Origin: Bacillota bacterium
GTDB taxonomy: Bacteria > Bacillota > Clostridia > Acetivibrionales > DSM-1351
DNA length: 64,000 nucleotides
Assembly (NCBI GenBank): GCA_023439045.1
Contig: JAEXOY010000032.1
Location: 1-64,000 of the forward strand
Reading direction: 5' to 3'
The position numbers were made by a program, and so were the translations under genes. Below are positions 34,220 through 42,811 of this stretch, one piece after another (position 1 is the stretch's first letter; the number at the start of each line of letters is the position of its first letter). The notes below the pieces were generated by a model that was given only the letters and a program-made list of their open reading frames with translations, had not been told where the DNA came from and did no database searches.

Positions 34220-34385
34220 TTAAGGATTTTACAAATGCTCAAAATGGGGTAAAACAGGTATGTAATAATAAAGATAGCTAATAGCTTAAGGATTTTACAG
34301 TTCAAAGTGGGGTAAACAGGTATGCTATAATAAAGATAGTTAATACCTTAAGGATTTTACAAATGTTTAAAGTGGGGGAGTTAGT
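34220..34385. repeat. 62-66 bp tandem repeat carrying leader and start region
   Basis: Copies begin TTAAGGATTTTACA at 34220, 34286 and 34348. In copies 1 and 2 the segment GTGGGGTAAACAGGTATG aligns with GTGGGGGAGTTAGTATG in copy 3, which holds the real ribosome binding site and ATG of the kinase gene. The unit also contains a TATAAT-like element, so promoter, leader and start were duplicated together. Confidence 0.85.
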
Positions 34386-36047
34386 ATGAGCACAAATAAT
34401 ATTAACATAACAATAAATGAAAATGAAATAACCCTGTCTGAAGCAAAAACGCTTTTAGAAATAAGCAAAATGGTTGATACCGGAGCAAAGGCTGCAATTG
34501 TAGCAGCTCGAGTTAATAATACAATTAAGGAATTAAATTATGAGATAAATGCACCTGCAAACATCAACTTTATTGATTTAACAGATGAGGACGGGATGAG
34601 GATATATAGGAGAAGCCTATATTTCATTTTTATTAAGGCTGTCAATGATCTATTCCCGGATCGTAAGGCTATAGTAAGCCATCCAATGTATAACGGAGTA
34701 TTCTGTGAGATTAATGGTGAAACTGAGCTTACAGCTGAAGAGGTTTTTTTAGTGGAAAAGAAGATGCAGCAGATAGTTGCGCAAGCCCTTCCATTTGAAA
34801 AGACTGTTGTACCAACAAAAGATGCGCAGCAATTGTATTTACAACAGGGAAGAACAGATAAGTTTGAAGCTATTAAGCATAGGCAGAAGAAGTATGTTAC
34901 CTTCTACAAGTGTGGTGGGTATGAGGACTACTATTATGGATATATGGTACCCGATACCAGCTATATTAAATGCTTTGCGCTAAAGTATTATGAGGGGGGG
35001 ATCGTAATACAATTTCCATCTAAATCTAATCCTGAAGTATTACCTCCATTCAAGGAGCAAAAAAAGCTGTTTAATATATTTATAGAGCATAAAAAATGGG
35101 CAAGGATATTGGGCGTTGGTAATGTTGGGATGCTAAACCATATAATTAATGAGGGTGGAATTAGTGAGCTTATTAGAGTCAATGAAGCGCTGCATGAGAA
35201 GAAGATAGCGCAGATTGCCGATAACATTACAAACCATGAAGAGAGAAAGAGAATTGTACTAATATCTGGGCCTTCCTCTTCTGGTAAGACCACATTTGCA
35301 AATAGGCTAGGGGTGCAACTGAGAGTTAATGGTTATACACCTAGAACAATTTCACTTGATGATTATTTTGTAGACAGGGATAGAACTCCTAGGGACGCAG
35401 ATGGAGAATTTGATTTTGAGGCTCTTGAGGCAATTGATGTTGAGTACTTTAATATTCAATTATCACAACTTCTAGAAGGAAAAGAAGTTGAGATTCCTAC
35501 TTTTAATTTTACCACCGGCTCTAGGGAAAAGGTTGGTAAAAAACTGAGAATGCATGAGGAGGATATTCTTGTTATAGAAGGTATACATGGTCTTAATGAT
35601 AAGCTAACTGAATCCATTGCTCCAAAGGATAAATATAAAATTTATGTCAGTGCGTTAACTGCCATGAACATAGACGAGCACAACAGAATACCATCAACTG
35701 ATACTAGAGTCATTAGGCGAATTGTTAGGGATAACCAGTTTAGAGGATGTTCTGCGCTCAATACAATAAAAAGATGGCCCTCTGTTAGAAGAGGGGAAGA
35801 AAAGAATATATTCCCCTATCAGGAAAATGCCGATATAATGTTTAACTCTTCGCTTGTATATGAATTATGTCTCCTTAAGTCCTATGCAGAACCTTTACTT
35901 ATGCAGATTGGAGAAGATTGTGAATACTACAGCGAAGTAAAAAGATTGATAGAATTTTTGAGCTATTTTGTTGCAATAGATTGCAAAGATGTGCCTATTA
36001 ATTCTATTGTCAAGGAGTTTATCGGAGGTAGTTGCTTTTACAACTAA
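34386..36047 (+). CDS. Nucleoside (uridine) kinase with threonyl-tRNA-synthetase-like N-terminus
   Basis: A 553-residue protein. Residues 1-65 resemble a TGS domain and about 65-265 the second additional domain of threonyl-tRNA synthetase. The C-terminal half is a P-loop kinase of the uridine kinase/phosphoribulokinase type: GPSSSGKTT (about 297-305), then ISLDDYFVDRDRTP and VIEGIHGLND. This fusion is well known in clostridia and annotated as nucleoside or uridine kinase, using ATP or GTP to make nucleoside monophosphates. GGGGGAG lies six bases before the ATG. It is preceded by a repeat that duplicates its own leader. Confidence 0.87.
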   Translation: MSTNNINITINENEITLSEAKTLLEISKMVDTGAKAAIVAARVNNTIKELNYEINAPANINFIDLTDEDGMRIYRRSLYFIFIKAVNDLFPDRKAIVSHPMYNGVFCEINGETELTAEEVFLVEKKMQQIVAQALPFEKTVVPTKDAQQLYLQQGRTDKFEAIKHRQKKYVTFYKCGGYEDYYYGYMVPDTSYIKCFALKYYEGGIVIQFPSKSNPEVLPPFKEQKKLFNIFIEHKKWARILGVGNVGMLNHIINEGGISELIRVNEALHEKKIAQIADNITNHEERKRIVLISGPSSSGKTTFANRLGVQLRVNGYTPRTISLDDYFVDRDRTPRDADGEFDFEALEAIDVEYFNIQLSQLLEGKEVEIPTFNFTTGSREKVGKKLRMHEEDILVIEGIHGLNDKLTESIAPKDKYKIYVSALTAMNIDEHNRIPSTDTRVIRRIVRDNQFRGCSALNTIKRWPSVRRGEEKNIFPYQENADIMFNSSLVYELCLLKSYAEPLLMQIGEDCEYYSEVKRLIEFLSYFVAIDCKDVPINSIVKEFIGGSCFYN

Positions 36048-36090
36048 ATGATTTTAGGGGCTACTCAAATCCAATAATGAGGTGTTTGGT

Positions 36091-36441
36091 ATGAAGATAA
36101 GTGAAGTAGTAAAATGTCTTAGTGCAGAATTATTTGTAGGGTATGACAGGTTGGATTGTGATGTACTATCTGCTTGTGGCTCTGACTTGATGAGTGATGT
36201 AATGGCCTTTTCGGTTAATAGTTGTGTATTACTCACAGGACTAGTCAACTTGCAGGTTATCCGTACTGCTGAAATGATGGATATAAAGGCAGTGGTTTTT
36301 GTGAGAGGAAAGATACCCACACAGCCAATGATAGAGCTCGCTAGCGAAAAGGGGATAGTACTTATGAGCTCACAGCTACCAATGTTTGAGGCTTGTGGAA
36401 GGCTATATTCAAACGGCTTGACAGGAAAGCAGTGCATATAA
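36091..36441 (+). CDS. DRTGG domain protein
   Basis: A 116-residue single-domain protein. SDLMSDVMAF, LLTGLVNLQVIRTAEM and a late SSQLPMFEACG follow the DRTGG pattern, a domain otherwise found in phosphotransacetylase N-termini and near CBS domains. The function is unknown. GAGGTG lies six bases before the ATG at 36091. It opens a five-gene cluster (DRTGG, HATPase, hydrogenase-like, DRTGG, PHP) whose order recurs near [FeFe]-hydrogenase operons in clostridia, so a role in hydrogenase regulation or sensing is likely. Confidence 0.8.
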   Translation: MKISEVVKCLSAELFVGYDRLDCDVLSACGSDLMSDVMAFSVNSCVLLTGLVNLQVIRTAEMMDIKAVVFVRGKIPTQPMIELASEKGIVLMSSQLPMFEACGRLYSNGLTGKQCI

Positions 36442-36462
36442 AACTAAAAAGGATGATATTTT

Positions 36463-36885
36463 ATGAGCACTATCAAGCTAAGGTATGATATTGAAGCGGA
36501 CAATTTTGTTACCGCTGGTGAGGCATCCAGCAATGTTAAAAAGAAACTTTCCCAGTTGGGTGTAACCCCTCAGATTATTAAGCGGGCTGCTGTGGCCATG
36601 TATGAAGCGGAAATCAACGCGGTTATTCATGGTGGAGGGGGACACGCAATTGTAGAAATATCTGAGCATTGTGCTGTAATTAAGATTGTTGATAGAGGCC
36701 CAGGTATACCTGATGTTCCGCTTGCTATGAAAGAAGGATATTCTACCGCCCCAGATAGCATTAGAGAAATGGGTTTTGGAGCAGGTATGGGACTACCAAA
36801 TATTAATAAGCACGCTGATAAGCTTGAAATAAATACTGAAGTTGGCAAAGGAACAGAAGTCATCATCACTGTTTATTTCAATTAA
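36463..36885 (+). CDS. RsbW/SpoIIAB-like HATPase (anti-sigma-type kinase fold)
   Basis: A 140-residue single GHKL ATPase domain. The N box is YEAEINAVIHGGG, G1 is DRGPGIPD and G2 GFGAGMGLPN. There is no dimerisation or phosphoacceptor domain, so it is like the serine kinases RsbW and SpoIIAB rather than a sensor kinase. It lies 21 bases after the DRTGG gene and 118 before the hydrogenase-like gene. It may phosphorylate a partner in response to the Fe-S sensor; no sigma factor or anti-anti-sigma gene is in the window. Confidence 0.85.
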   Translation: MSTIKLRYDIEADNFVTAGEASSNVKKKLSQLGVTPQIIKRAAVAMYEAEINAVIHGGGGHAIVEISEHCAVIKIVDRGPGIPDVPLAMKEGYSTAPDSIREMGFGAGMGLPNINKHADKLEINTEVGKGTEVIITVYFN

Positions 36886-37003
36886 TTTAATGTCCCATGA
36901 AAAGGCTTGTGTTTGATATTTATTTACTTCGTTGAAATTTACTTAAATCTTAACTGCATTCTTTATTGTTAAAAAAATATCTATTAAGAAAGGATAGCTT
37001 ATC

Positions 37004-38317
37004 ATGAAAGAGTATTTCCACTCTGTGCGCCTTGAAAAAGACAAATGTAGAGGTTGCACAAATTGTATAAAGCGTTGTCCAACTGAAGCCATAAGAGTGA
37101 GGAAAAGCAAGGCTCAGATTACTAAAGAACGTTGTATAGATTGTGGAGAATGTCTGAAAGTATGTCCTTATCATGCTAAATCCGCTATTTGCGACAGCCT
37201 TGATTTGATGAATAATTTCACATACAAGGTTGTGCTTCCTGCACCATCTCTTTATGGACAATTTGAAAAAATATATTCAAGGCTGGATATCCTGACAGCG
37301 CTAAAGCAAATAGGCTTTGATTATGTATATGAGGTGGCAGCAGCAGCAGAGATGGTTAGTGAAGCCACTCGCCAAATGTTACAGGAGGGTGGGTTCAAAA
37401 AGCCTATGATTTCGTCTGCTTGCCCTGCGGTGGTCAAACTGATACAGGTTAGATTTCCAAGCCTTATTGATAATATTGTTCGGCTAGAATCACCTATGGA
37501 GGTAGCAGCAAAAATAGCACGAAGTGAACTTGCACAAAAGCTAAAGGTAAATGAACAGGAGATAGGGGTTTTCTTTATAACCCCTTGTGCAGCAAAGGTA
37601 ACTAGTGTAAAGGCACCATATGAAAAGCACAAATCAAATGTAGATGGTGTGATTTCAATAAGTGAAGTATATTTTAGGATTAGAAATAATCTATCAAAGA
37701 AAGTATCTCCTGACGAAAATATCAAGGAAGCGAGTTTTGAAGGCATCCAATGGGCTAATTCCGGTGGTGAGAGCGATGCTTTGGATACAGACAAAATACT
37801 TGCTGTAGATGGAATACATAATGTTATTAGTATATTCGAGGAGATTGAGAATGATAGGCTTACAGATATAGATTTTGTAGAAGCACTGTCTTGTACGGGA
37901 GGATGTTTAGGTGGTCCACTGACGGTTGCCAATGTTTATGTCGCAAAAACAACACTTAACAAGCATGTTGATGATGCCGTTCAAAAAGGTATTGTAAACA
38001 CTATAAACAAAAACTACAAAGAGCTGGTATGGACATCCAACGTAGAACATAAGCCAGTACTGAAGTTAGATGAGGACTTAACGCGTGCAATGGAAAAGCT
38101 TCAGAAGATGGAGCTCATTCACAAGGGCCTGCCCGATCTCGATTGTGGTGCTTGTGGGGCTCCAAGTTGCAGAGCATTGGCAGAAGATATTGTAAGAGGC
38201 CTTGCCAATGAAACAGATTGCATATTTAAGCTTAGAGAACGTATACGGGATTTAGCTGCTGAGATGATAGAGTTAGAGGGTAAGATGCCTCCTGTTTTAG
38301 ACAAAGAGGGAGACTAA
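37004..38317 (+). CDS. HydS-like sensory [FeFe]-hydrogenase protein
   Basis: A 437-residue cytoplasmic protein. Two 4Fe-4S motifs lie at Cys 15, 18, 21, 25 and 44, 47, 50, 54. The hydrogenase domain (about 75-330) keeps all four H-cluster ligands: ISSACP (C140), TPCAAK (C195) and SCTGGC (C297, C301). The proton-relay Cys that precedes the first ligand in catalytic enzymes is Ala 139, as in sensory HydS proteins. A Fes-type Fe-S motif follows (CGACGAPSC, about 381-389), then a short helix; no PAS or kinase domain is attached. The output probably passes to the adjacent HATPase. Confidence 0.87.
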   Translation: MKEYFHSVRLEKDKCRGCTNCIKRCPTEAIRVRKSKAQITKERCIDCGECLKVCPYHAKSAICDSLDLMNNFTYKVVLPAPSLYGQFEKIYSRLDILTALKQIGFDYVYEVAAAAEMVSEATRQMLQEGGFKKPMISSACPAVVKLIQVRFPSLIDNIVRLESPMEVAAKIARSELAQKLKVNEQEIGVFFITPCAAKVTSVKAPYEKHKSNVDGVISISEVYFRIRNNLSKKVSPDENIKEASFEGIQWANSGGESDALDTDKILAVDGIHNVISIFEEIENDRLTDIDFVEALSCTGGCLGGPLTVANVYVAKTTLNKHVDDAVQKGIVNTINKNYKELVWTSNVEHKPVLKLDEDLTRAMEKLQKMELIHKGLPDLDCGACGAPSCRALAEDIVRGLANETDCIFKLRERIRDLAAEMIELEGKMPPVLDKEGD

Positions 38318-38359
38318 GCATTAATATCAAGTATTATCTTATATTAAGGGGAGAAAAAA

Positions 38360-38692
38360 ATGACCAGTGAGCAACTAACTGCTGCAATAGAAGGGGTTTG
38401 GGTTACGGATATTAAAAGCTGTGAGGAAATAGTAAATGTGTATATTGGAGACTTACTCAGCTGGGTCATGTCACATGCAAAAAAAGGAGATGCTTGGATT
38501 ACTGTGTTGACAAATGTTAATGTACCTGCTGTGGCAATGCTTACTGAGGTTTCAGTGGTTATACTACCAGAGGGCATTCTGCCAGAACCATTATGCCTAA
38601 AAAAGGCAAATGAAAATGGAATTGCTATGATTAGTACAAAATATACTGCATTTGAAGTTGCAAAAAGGATAGCAGATTATCTTGGCCATTAA
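38360..38692 (+). CDS. DRTGG-type domain protein, second copy
   Basis: A 110-residue protein of the same fold as the one at 36091 but only distantly alike (GDLLSWVMSH, ITVLTNVNVPAVAM, MISTKYTAFEVAKRIADYL). It lies 42 bases behind the hydrogenase-like gene, with AAGGGGA before the ATG. Two such domains flanking a sensory hydrogenase suggest ligand or nucleotide binding, or a scaffold; neither is proven. Confidence 0.75.
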   Translation: MTSEQLTAAIEGVWVTDIKSCEEIVNVYIGDLLSWVMSHAKKGDAWITVLTNVNVPAVAMLTEVSVVILPEGILPEPLCLKKANENGIAMISTKYTAFEVAKRIADYLGH

Positions 38693-38807
38693 TGCTATTT
38701 TTAAATAGTGACTTAATTTTTTATTAGAGTTTAAAACTAAATGACGTCGTCTTAAAAATAGTGTGTTATAACAGGAAAATTAAAAGGTTTCTTTGGGGGG
38801 TAGCAAC

Positions 38808-39521
38808 GTGAAACTGTCATATGACCTGCATATTCACTCTGCATTATCACCTTGTGCTGACAATGATATGACACCAAATAATATTGTCAATATGAGCATA
38901 ATAAAAGGTCTGGATGTAATTGCAGTCACAGACCATAATTCGTGTGCAAATGTAGAAGCAGTTATGAAATGTGCCAGTACCCAAGGCCTGATAGTTATCC
39001 CTGGTATGGAACTTGAAACAGCTGAAGAAATACACGTTCTGTGCTTTTTTAGAGATTTGGAAAGTGCCCTGAGCATGCAAAAAATAGTGTATGAAAACCT
39101 GCCAGACTTGAAAAACAATGAGAGCATTTTTGGCCAGCAATTAGTAATGGACGAAGATGATAACATTATTTTAAAAGAAGAGAAACTGTTACTGACTGGT
39201 TGTAAATTATCTATAAATGAAGTATTTGATATTGTTAGAAATAACCTATCAGGAGCAGTAGTACCTGCGCATATTAATCGTGAGTCAAATAGTCTTTTAT
39301 CAGCATTTGGTTTAATGCCAGAAGATATTGATATCCATGTTATAGAATGGTATGACCGCAATAAAACAAAGATTGAAAACAATGATTATTTTACAAAGTA
39401 CAAAGTGCTTCACTCTTCTGACGCACATTACCTTCAAGACATAAACGAAAGTAACTATTTTATGGACATAGAGACTTGTAGTGCTAACATTAATAGTATA
39501 ATTGATTATTTACTTCTCTAA
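38808..39521 (+). CDS. PHP-domain phosphoesterase
   Basis: A 237-residue PHP domain protein. Metal ligands appear as DLHIHSALSPCADND, VTDHNS, PGMELET, PAHI and HSSDAHYL. PHP domains hydrolyse phosphoesters. This short stand-alone type closes the hydrogenase-linked cluster in other clostridia. GGGGGGT lies six bases before the GTG at 38808; a TTG at 38793 is in the ribosome binding site itself. The stop codon overlaps the end of the convergent PilZ gene by 12 bases. Confidence 0.85.
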   Translation: MKLSYDLHIHSALSPCADNDMTPNNIVNMSIIKGLDVIAVTDHNSCANVEAVMKCASTQGLIVIPGMELETAEEIHVLCFFRDLESALSMQKIVYENLPDLKNNESIFGQQLVMDEDDNIILKEEKLLLTGCKLSINEVFDIVRNNLSGAVVPAHINRESNSLLSAFGLMPEDIDIHVIEWYDRNKTKIENNDYFTKYKVLHSSDAHYLQDINESNYFMDIETCSANINSIIDYLLL

Positions 39522-40214
39522 CTGTAAGTTTTTAAGTAGTATTCGTTGCTGTTCAAAAATATACTTCATAAGCATTTCAGCATCTTTTGAGGTTATTTTC
39601 TGAAAATGTACACCCACCTCAAACTTCTTATCATTTTTAATTACCCTGACTACTTGTGCAATAGTTCTAACGCAAGTATAGCCGGGTACAATTATGGACA
39701 AGTCTAAAATACTTCCTACTTCCAGTGGTTCGTCCACTAATAGACAAGAACCGCTTCCACTTATATTCTTAGTATGACCACTTCTCAAAGGTATGTCATT
39801 AAGGTCGGGAAAAGTATAGCTATTAAAATCAGATATGTATTGGTCAACAACTAAATAGTTTTGGTCTAAAACTGTTTCAAGCCTAAAATATCTTCTTCTC
39901 TGAATTTTGGAGTAATTACCTGTTACTTTAATAATAAAGGTTTCTACAGGTCCAGACTTCTTGTACTCTTTGACAATAGCATCAAAGCATATTAATTCCT
40001 GCCTATCATTCAAATAGTAAACCCTAATGGCAAGCCCATTTGACATAAACTTAAGTCTGTTTTCATATATTGGTGCTGCTATTGCGACGGTACTATCATC
40101 GATAATATCTAGGAGTTGACTAACATAGCAGTTAGTATGTACCTGCCGCCTATTTTCATACTCTGGAATTTCAAGCTCAAACTTTGTACCAATTTTTATG
40201 TCCTTTGCATTCAT
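39510..40214 (-). CDS. PilZ-domain protein (YcgR-like flagellar brake type)
   Basis: A 234-residue cytoplasmic protein. Residues 1-105 form a YcgR-type N-terminal domain. The PilZ domain has RRRYFRLE (the RxxxR c-di-GMP site) and NISGSGSCL (D/N-x-S-x-x-G). It would bind c-di-GMP and slow flagellar motility or alter surface behaviour. It is the only clear c-di-GMP effector near the HD-GYP enzyme encoded at 19050. Its 3' end overlaps the PHP gene end by 12 bases. Confidence 0.9.
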   Translation of the reverse strand: MNAKDIKIGTKFELEIPEYENRRQVHTNCYVSQLLDIIDDSTVAIAAPIYENRLKFMSNGLAIRVYYLNDRQELICFDAIVKEYKKSGPVETFIIKVTGNYSKIQRRRYFRLETVLDQNYLVVDQYISDFNSYTFPDLNDIPLRSGHTKNISGSGSCLLVDEPLEVGSILDLSIIVPGYTCVRTIAQVVRVIKNDKKFEVGVHFQKITSKDAEMLMKYIFEQQRILLKNLQLEK

Positions 40215-40417
40215 TAAAGTTCTCCAAATATTCTATTATTTTATACGAATGTAGGTGATATAATTATACTGCAAAATTATTAGTATTTCCATAGTATATA
40301 ACTATTCTATGTGAAGTATATGGTTTTTTCTCTTGCTAATATAGTAAAAAACAACGAAATAGTGTATAATACTTATGTCTTTTAGATGCAAAAAATTTAT
40401 TTTTGGATGTGATATTT

Positions 40418-41212
40418 TTGGTCAAACAGTTTTATACTGGTGATAACTATACAACGCAAGGTAATAATAGGATTATATGGGATAAGCTTTTTCTAAATTC
40501 CAGATGGTACTTTGTTTATAATTATGCTAAGCAAGTAATCAGTGGCAGAAGTGCTGCGGTAAAGGGAAAGTATGACGCTGAGAAATGGGTCGAAGGCAGT
40601 GTTAATATTGCAAAGGCTATTGAAAAAAGCGGTGGAAGACTCTTTATTGAGGGAATTGATAATATTAGGAAGGTAGAAGGTCCTGTTGTATTCGTAAGCA
40701 ATCATATGAGTGTCTTAGAGACTTTTGTTTTTCCTGGTATTATTGAGCCTATTAAGAGGGTTACTTTTATTGTAAAGGATAGTCTGGTTACCAACCCGAT
40801 ATTTGGACCGGTTATGCGTTCGAGAGATCCAATTGTTCTATCGAGGACAAACTCTAGAGAAGACTTAGTAAAAGTACTTAAGGAAGGTTCAGAGAAGCTT
40901 AAAAATGGAGTGTCCATTATTGTTTTTCCAGAGGGAAGCAGGATGGCGAGTTTTAAGCCTGAAAACTTTAATTCTCTAGGTGTTAAGCTTGCGAAAGACG
41001 CAGGGGTACCGATTATTCCAGTTGCTATCAGGACAGATTTTTGGCCAAATGGTAAGCTAATAAAGGATGTTGGTCCTATTTACAGGAAGAAACCTGTTTG
41101 CATTACCTTTGGAGAAGCTATCAATATAACTGGTAATGGAAAGGCAGAACACAAGCAGATTATAGAATTTATTGAGGAACATGTAAAAAAGTTTGATAGC
41201 ATTAAGCTATAA
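40418..41212 (+). CDS. 1-acyl-glycerol-3-phosphate acyltransferase (PlsC family)
   Basis: A 264-residue lysophosphatidate acyltransferase making phosphatidate for membrane lipids. The PlsC blocks are SNHMSVLETF (acyl acceptor His), FVKD-like FIVKDSL, and FPEGSRMA. The acid of the HX4D motif is Glu (H-M-S-V-L-E), a conservative change. A site matching the anti-Shine-Dalgarno complement at eight of nine bases (GGATGTGAT, 40405-40413) points to the TTG at 40418 rather than the TTG at 40403. Confidence 0.88.
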   Translation: MVKQFYTGDNYTTQGNNRIIWDKLFLNSRWYFVYNYAKQVISGRSAAVKGKYDAEKWVEGSVNIAKAIEKSGGRLFIEGIDNIRKVEGPVVFVSNHMSVLETFVFPGIIEPIKRVTFIVKDSLVTNPIFGPVMRSRDPIVLSRTNSREDLVKVLKEGSEKLKNGVSIIVFPEGSRMASFKPENFNSLGVKLAKDAGVPIIPVAIRTDFWPNGKLIKDVGPIYRKKPVCITFGEAINITGNGKAEHKQIIEFIEEHVKKFDSIKL

Positions 41213-41297
41213 ATAATTAAGCCCGATTTTTTAACCATAATTTCTATTTAGTAAAATATAATATATAAGCCGCTATTAATTTAGCGGCTTACATAAG

Positions 41298-41373
41298 CGG
41301 GAATTAGCGCAGATGGTAGCGCGCTTGGTTCGGGACCAAGAGGCCGCGAGTTCGATTCTCGCATTTCCGACCA
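41298..41373 (+). tRNA. tRNA-Pro (anticodon CGG)
   Basis: Acceptor arms CGGGAAT/ATTTCCG pair with one G-T. The anticodon stem CTTGG/CCAAG encloses TTCGGGA. The T-arm GCGAGTTCGATTCTCGC is intact and CCA is encoded. An upstream hairpin AAGCCGCTA/TAGCGGCTT lies at 41269-41290 and may end the plsC transcript. Confidence 0.97.
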
Positions 41374-41379
41374 CTACAT

Positions 41380-41419
41380 ACAAGCGGACTAGAGGACTTT
41401 CTAGTGCGCTTGTTTTTTT
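41380..41419. terminator. Terminator of tRNA-Pro
   Basis: ACAAGCG with CGCTTGT plus an inner CTAGA/TCTAG extension, followed by TTTTTTTG. It could also act for the convergent methyltransferase gene. Confidence 0.85.
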
Positions 41420-41431
41420 GCTCTAATCCTT

Positions 41432-42262
41432 CTACTTCCTTGCAACTACACAAATTATATCACTGTCAGTTGTGTAAGGCTTTCCTGCTACATCGCCGTA
41501 CAATTCGAATTGTGAAAAACCCACCTCAGGTAGCACAACTTTCAATTCCTCCTCTGTAAATGCATGCTCCCAAAGGTTATAGTTTTCTACGGTATTTTCA
41601 GTAATGATAATATGTTGATCAAGAAAGGTTGCATCTTTCTCAAACCTTTGAAACGAACTAAGACAAATGTGAGGTTTATCACTGAAAAAGCCACTCTCGG
41701 CATATTGCCACGATGAAGCTTCAGGTCTGCCGTCATAATGCTTGGGAGTAAATACATCGAAAACAAACCTTCCATCGGGTTTCATTGCCCTATAGACCTT
41801 TGTGAGAAGAAGCTTTCTATTCTCCTCTGACAATACAGCAAAGTCACAATATATTAGTGTAACAATATCAAATGAGTTCTCGTAATCAAGCTCTAGATAA
41901 TTTTTATATATGTATTCAATGTCTAGCTTTTTGTTATTTGAGCTATTTATAGCATAATTAATTGAGCGCTTTGAAAAGTCTATTCCAGTAACTGTATATG
42001 CTCTTTGACGAAATTTCTCCGTATATATCCCAGGCCCACAGCCAATATCGAGAAGTTTTGGATATTTATCGGGTGGTAAGATTGAGACAATCCATTGTAC
42101 AGACTGCTCAACAAAGCTATGCTTCCTTGTAGCTGCTTCCCAGTCTGGGTCTAAGTGTGCTTCTAACATCCCCTTGGATATATGTTCATCGTTCCAAAAT
42201 TCAGCTGTACTGTCTTGGTAAAGTTCCGGCCTTTTTACAAATTTGAATAAATTTTTAAACAC
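41432..42262 (-). CDS. Class I SAM-dependent methyltransferase
   Basis: A 276-residue Rossmann methyltransferase. The SAM site is LLDIGCGPGIYTEKF (motif I), with GIDFSKRSINYA (motif II) and VTLIYCDFAV (motif IV). The substrate is unknown; small-molecule methyltransferases of this type have similar C-terminal beta-sheets. It starts at GTG 42262 behind AGGAGG. A structured leader with a terminator lies upstream, so its expression is probably conditional. Confidence 0.83.
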   Translation of the reverse strand: MFKNLFKFVKRPELYQDSTAEFWNDEHISKGMLEAHLDPDWEAATRKHSFVEQSVQWIVSILPPDKYPKLLDIGCGPGIYTEKFRQRAYTVTGIDFSKRSINYAINSSNNKKLDIEYIYKNYLELDYENSFDIVTLIYCDFAVLSEENRKLLLTKVYRAMKPDGRFVFDVFTPKHYDGRPEASSWQYAESGFFSDKPHICLSSFQRFEKDATFLDQHIIITENTVENYNLWEHAFTEEELKVVLPEVGFSQFELYGDVAGKPYTTDSDIICVVARK

Positions 42263-42290
42263 GGTTATTTCCTCCTAGTTTTTATTATGT

Positions 42291-42541
42291 TTGTGATAAC
42301 ATGAAAAAAAGCTGTGGAATATTCCACAGCTTAAAAATCAAAGTATTAGTGTGGAATAAATAATAAAATCAAAAGAATCGCACAAAAACAGACCGTTTCA
42401 AACGGGTATTTCTTTCTTTGTTTGATTATGATTTTATCAATCTTTTCCACGTTATCGCTTATATTACCGATTATGTAATATCAAGAGTGCCGGACGGCAT
42501 TCCCCCCAAAATCATTTATACTTAGATTCATGCTATCACAA
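42291..42541 (-). promoter_or_regulatory. Candidate structured RNA leader (riboswitch-like) of the methyltransferase gene
   Basis: A ~240-base leader starts near 42541 and runs leftward. It holds four hairpins (TGCCG/CGGCA, TATTAC/GTAATA, GATTGAT/ATAATC, CCGTTT/AAACGG). A strong terminator follows at 42332-42302 (AAGCTGTGGA/TCCACAGCTT, then seven T). TATTCCACA just before the terminator repeats its 3' arm and could pair with the 5' arm instead, an antiterminator arrangement. The element is framed by 14-base inverted repeats (TTGTGATAACATGA at 42291 and TCATGCTATCACAA at 42528). I recognise no known class. Confidence 0.5.
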
Positions 42542-42545
42542 CATT

Positions 42546-42574
42546 ATTATAATTTATTGGGATATTATGGTCAA
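42546..42574 (-). promoter_or_regulatory. Promoter of the structured leader
   Basis: On the minus strand TTGACC (42574-42569) and TATAAT (42551-42546) with 17-base spacing. Transcription would begin at the outer inverted repeat near 42541. Confidence 0.75.
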
Positions 42575-42592
42575 TGAACTTTCCTAAACTTG

Positions 42593-42658
42593 TTCTAGAT
42601 ACAATAACACTTTATTCTAAATACAATAACACTTTATTCTAAATACAATAACACTTTG
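42593..42658. repeat. Three tandem copies of a 22-bp unit
   Basis: TTCTAAATACAATAACACTT plus two bases, at 42593, 42615 and 42637, nearly identical, with a fourth partial copy after it. They lie between the divergent leader promoter and the radical SAM gene. Confidence 0.92.
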
Positions 42659-42811
42659 TCTAAATACATTTAAAACTTGCTTCTTATGTATATTTAAACT
42701 ATGTTCTAGGTATATTTTAGTTGCTAAAAACAGTACATTTGGGTATTATATTAAAAGATAGTTGACGGAATTTTCAATTTTTATAAATTATATAGGAATG
42801 GCGGTAATAAG

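Noticed and set aside
37004..38317. Catalytic [FeFe]-hydrogenase
   Set aside because: Ala139 replaces the proton-relay cysteine and no maturation or electron-transfer subunit genes are adjacent.
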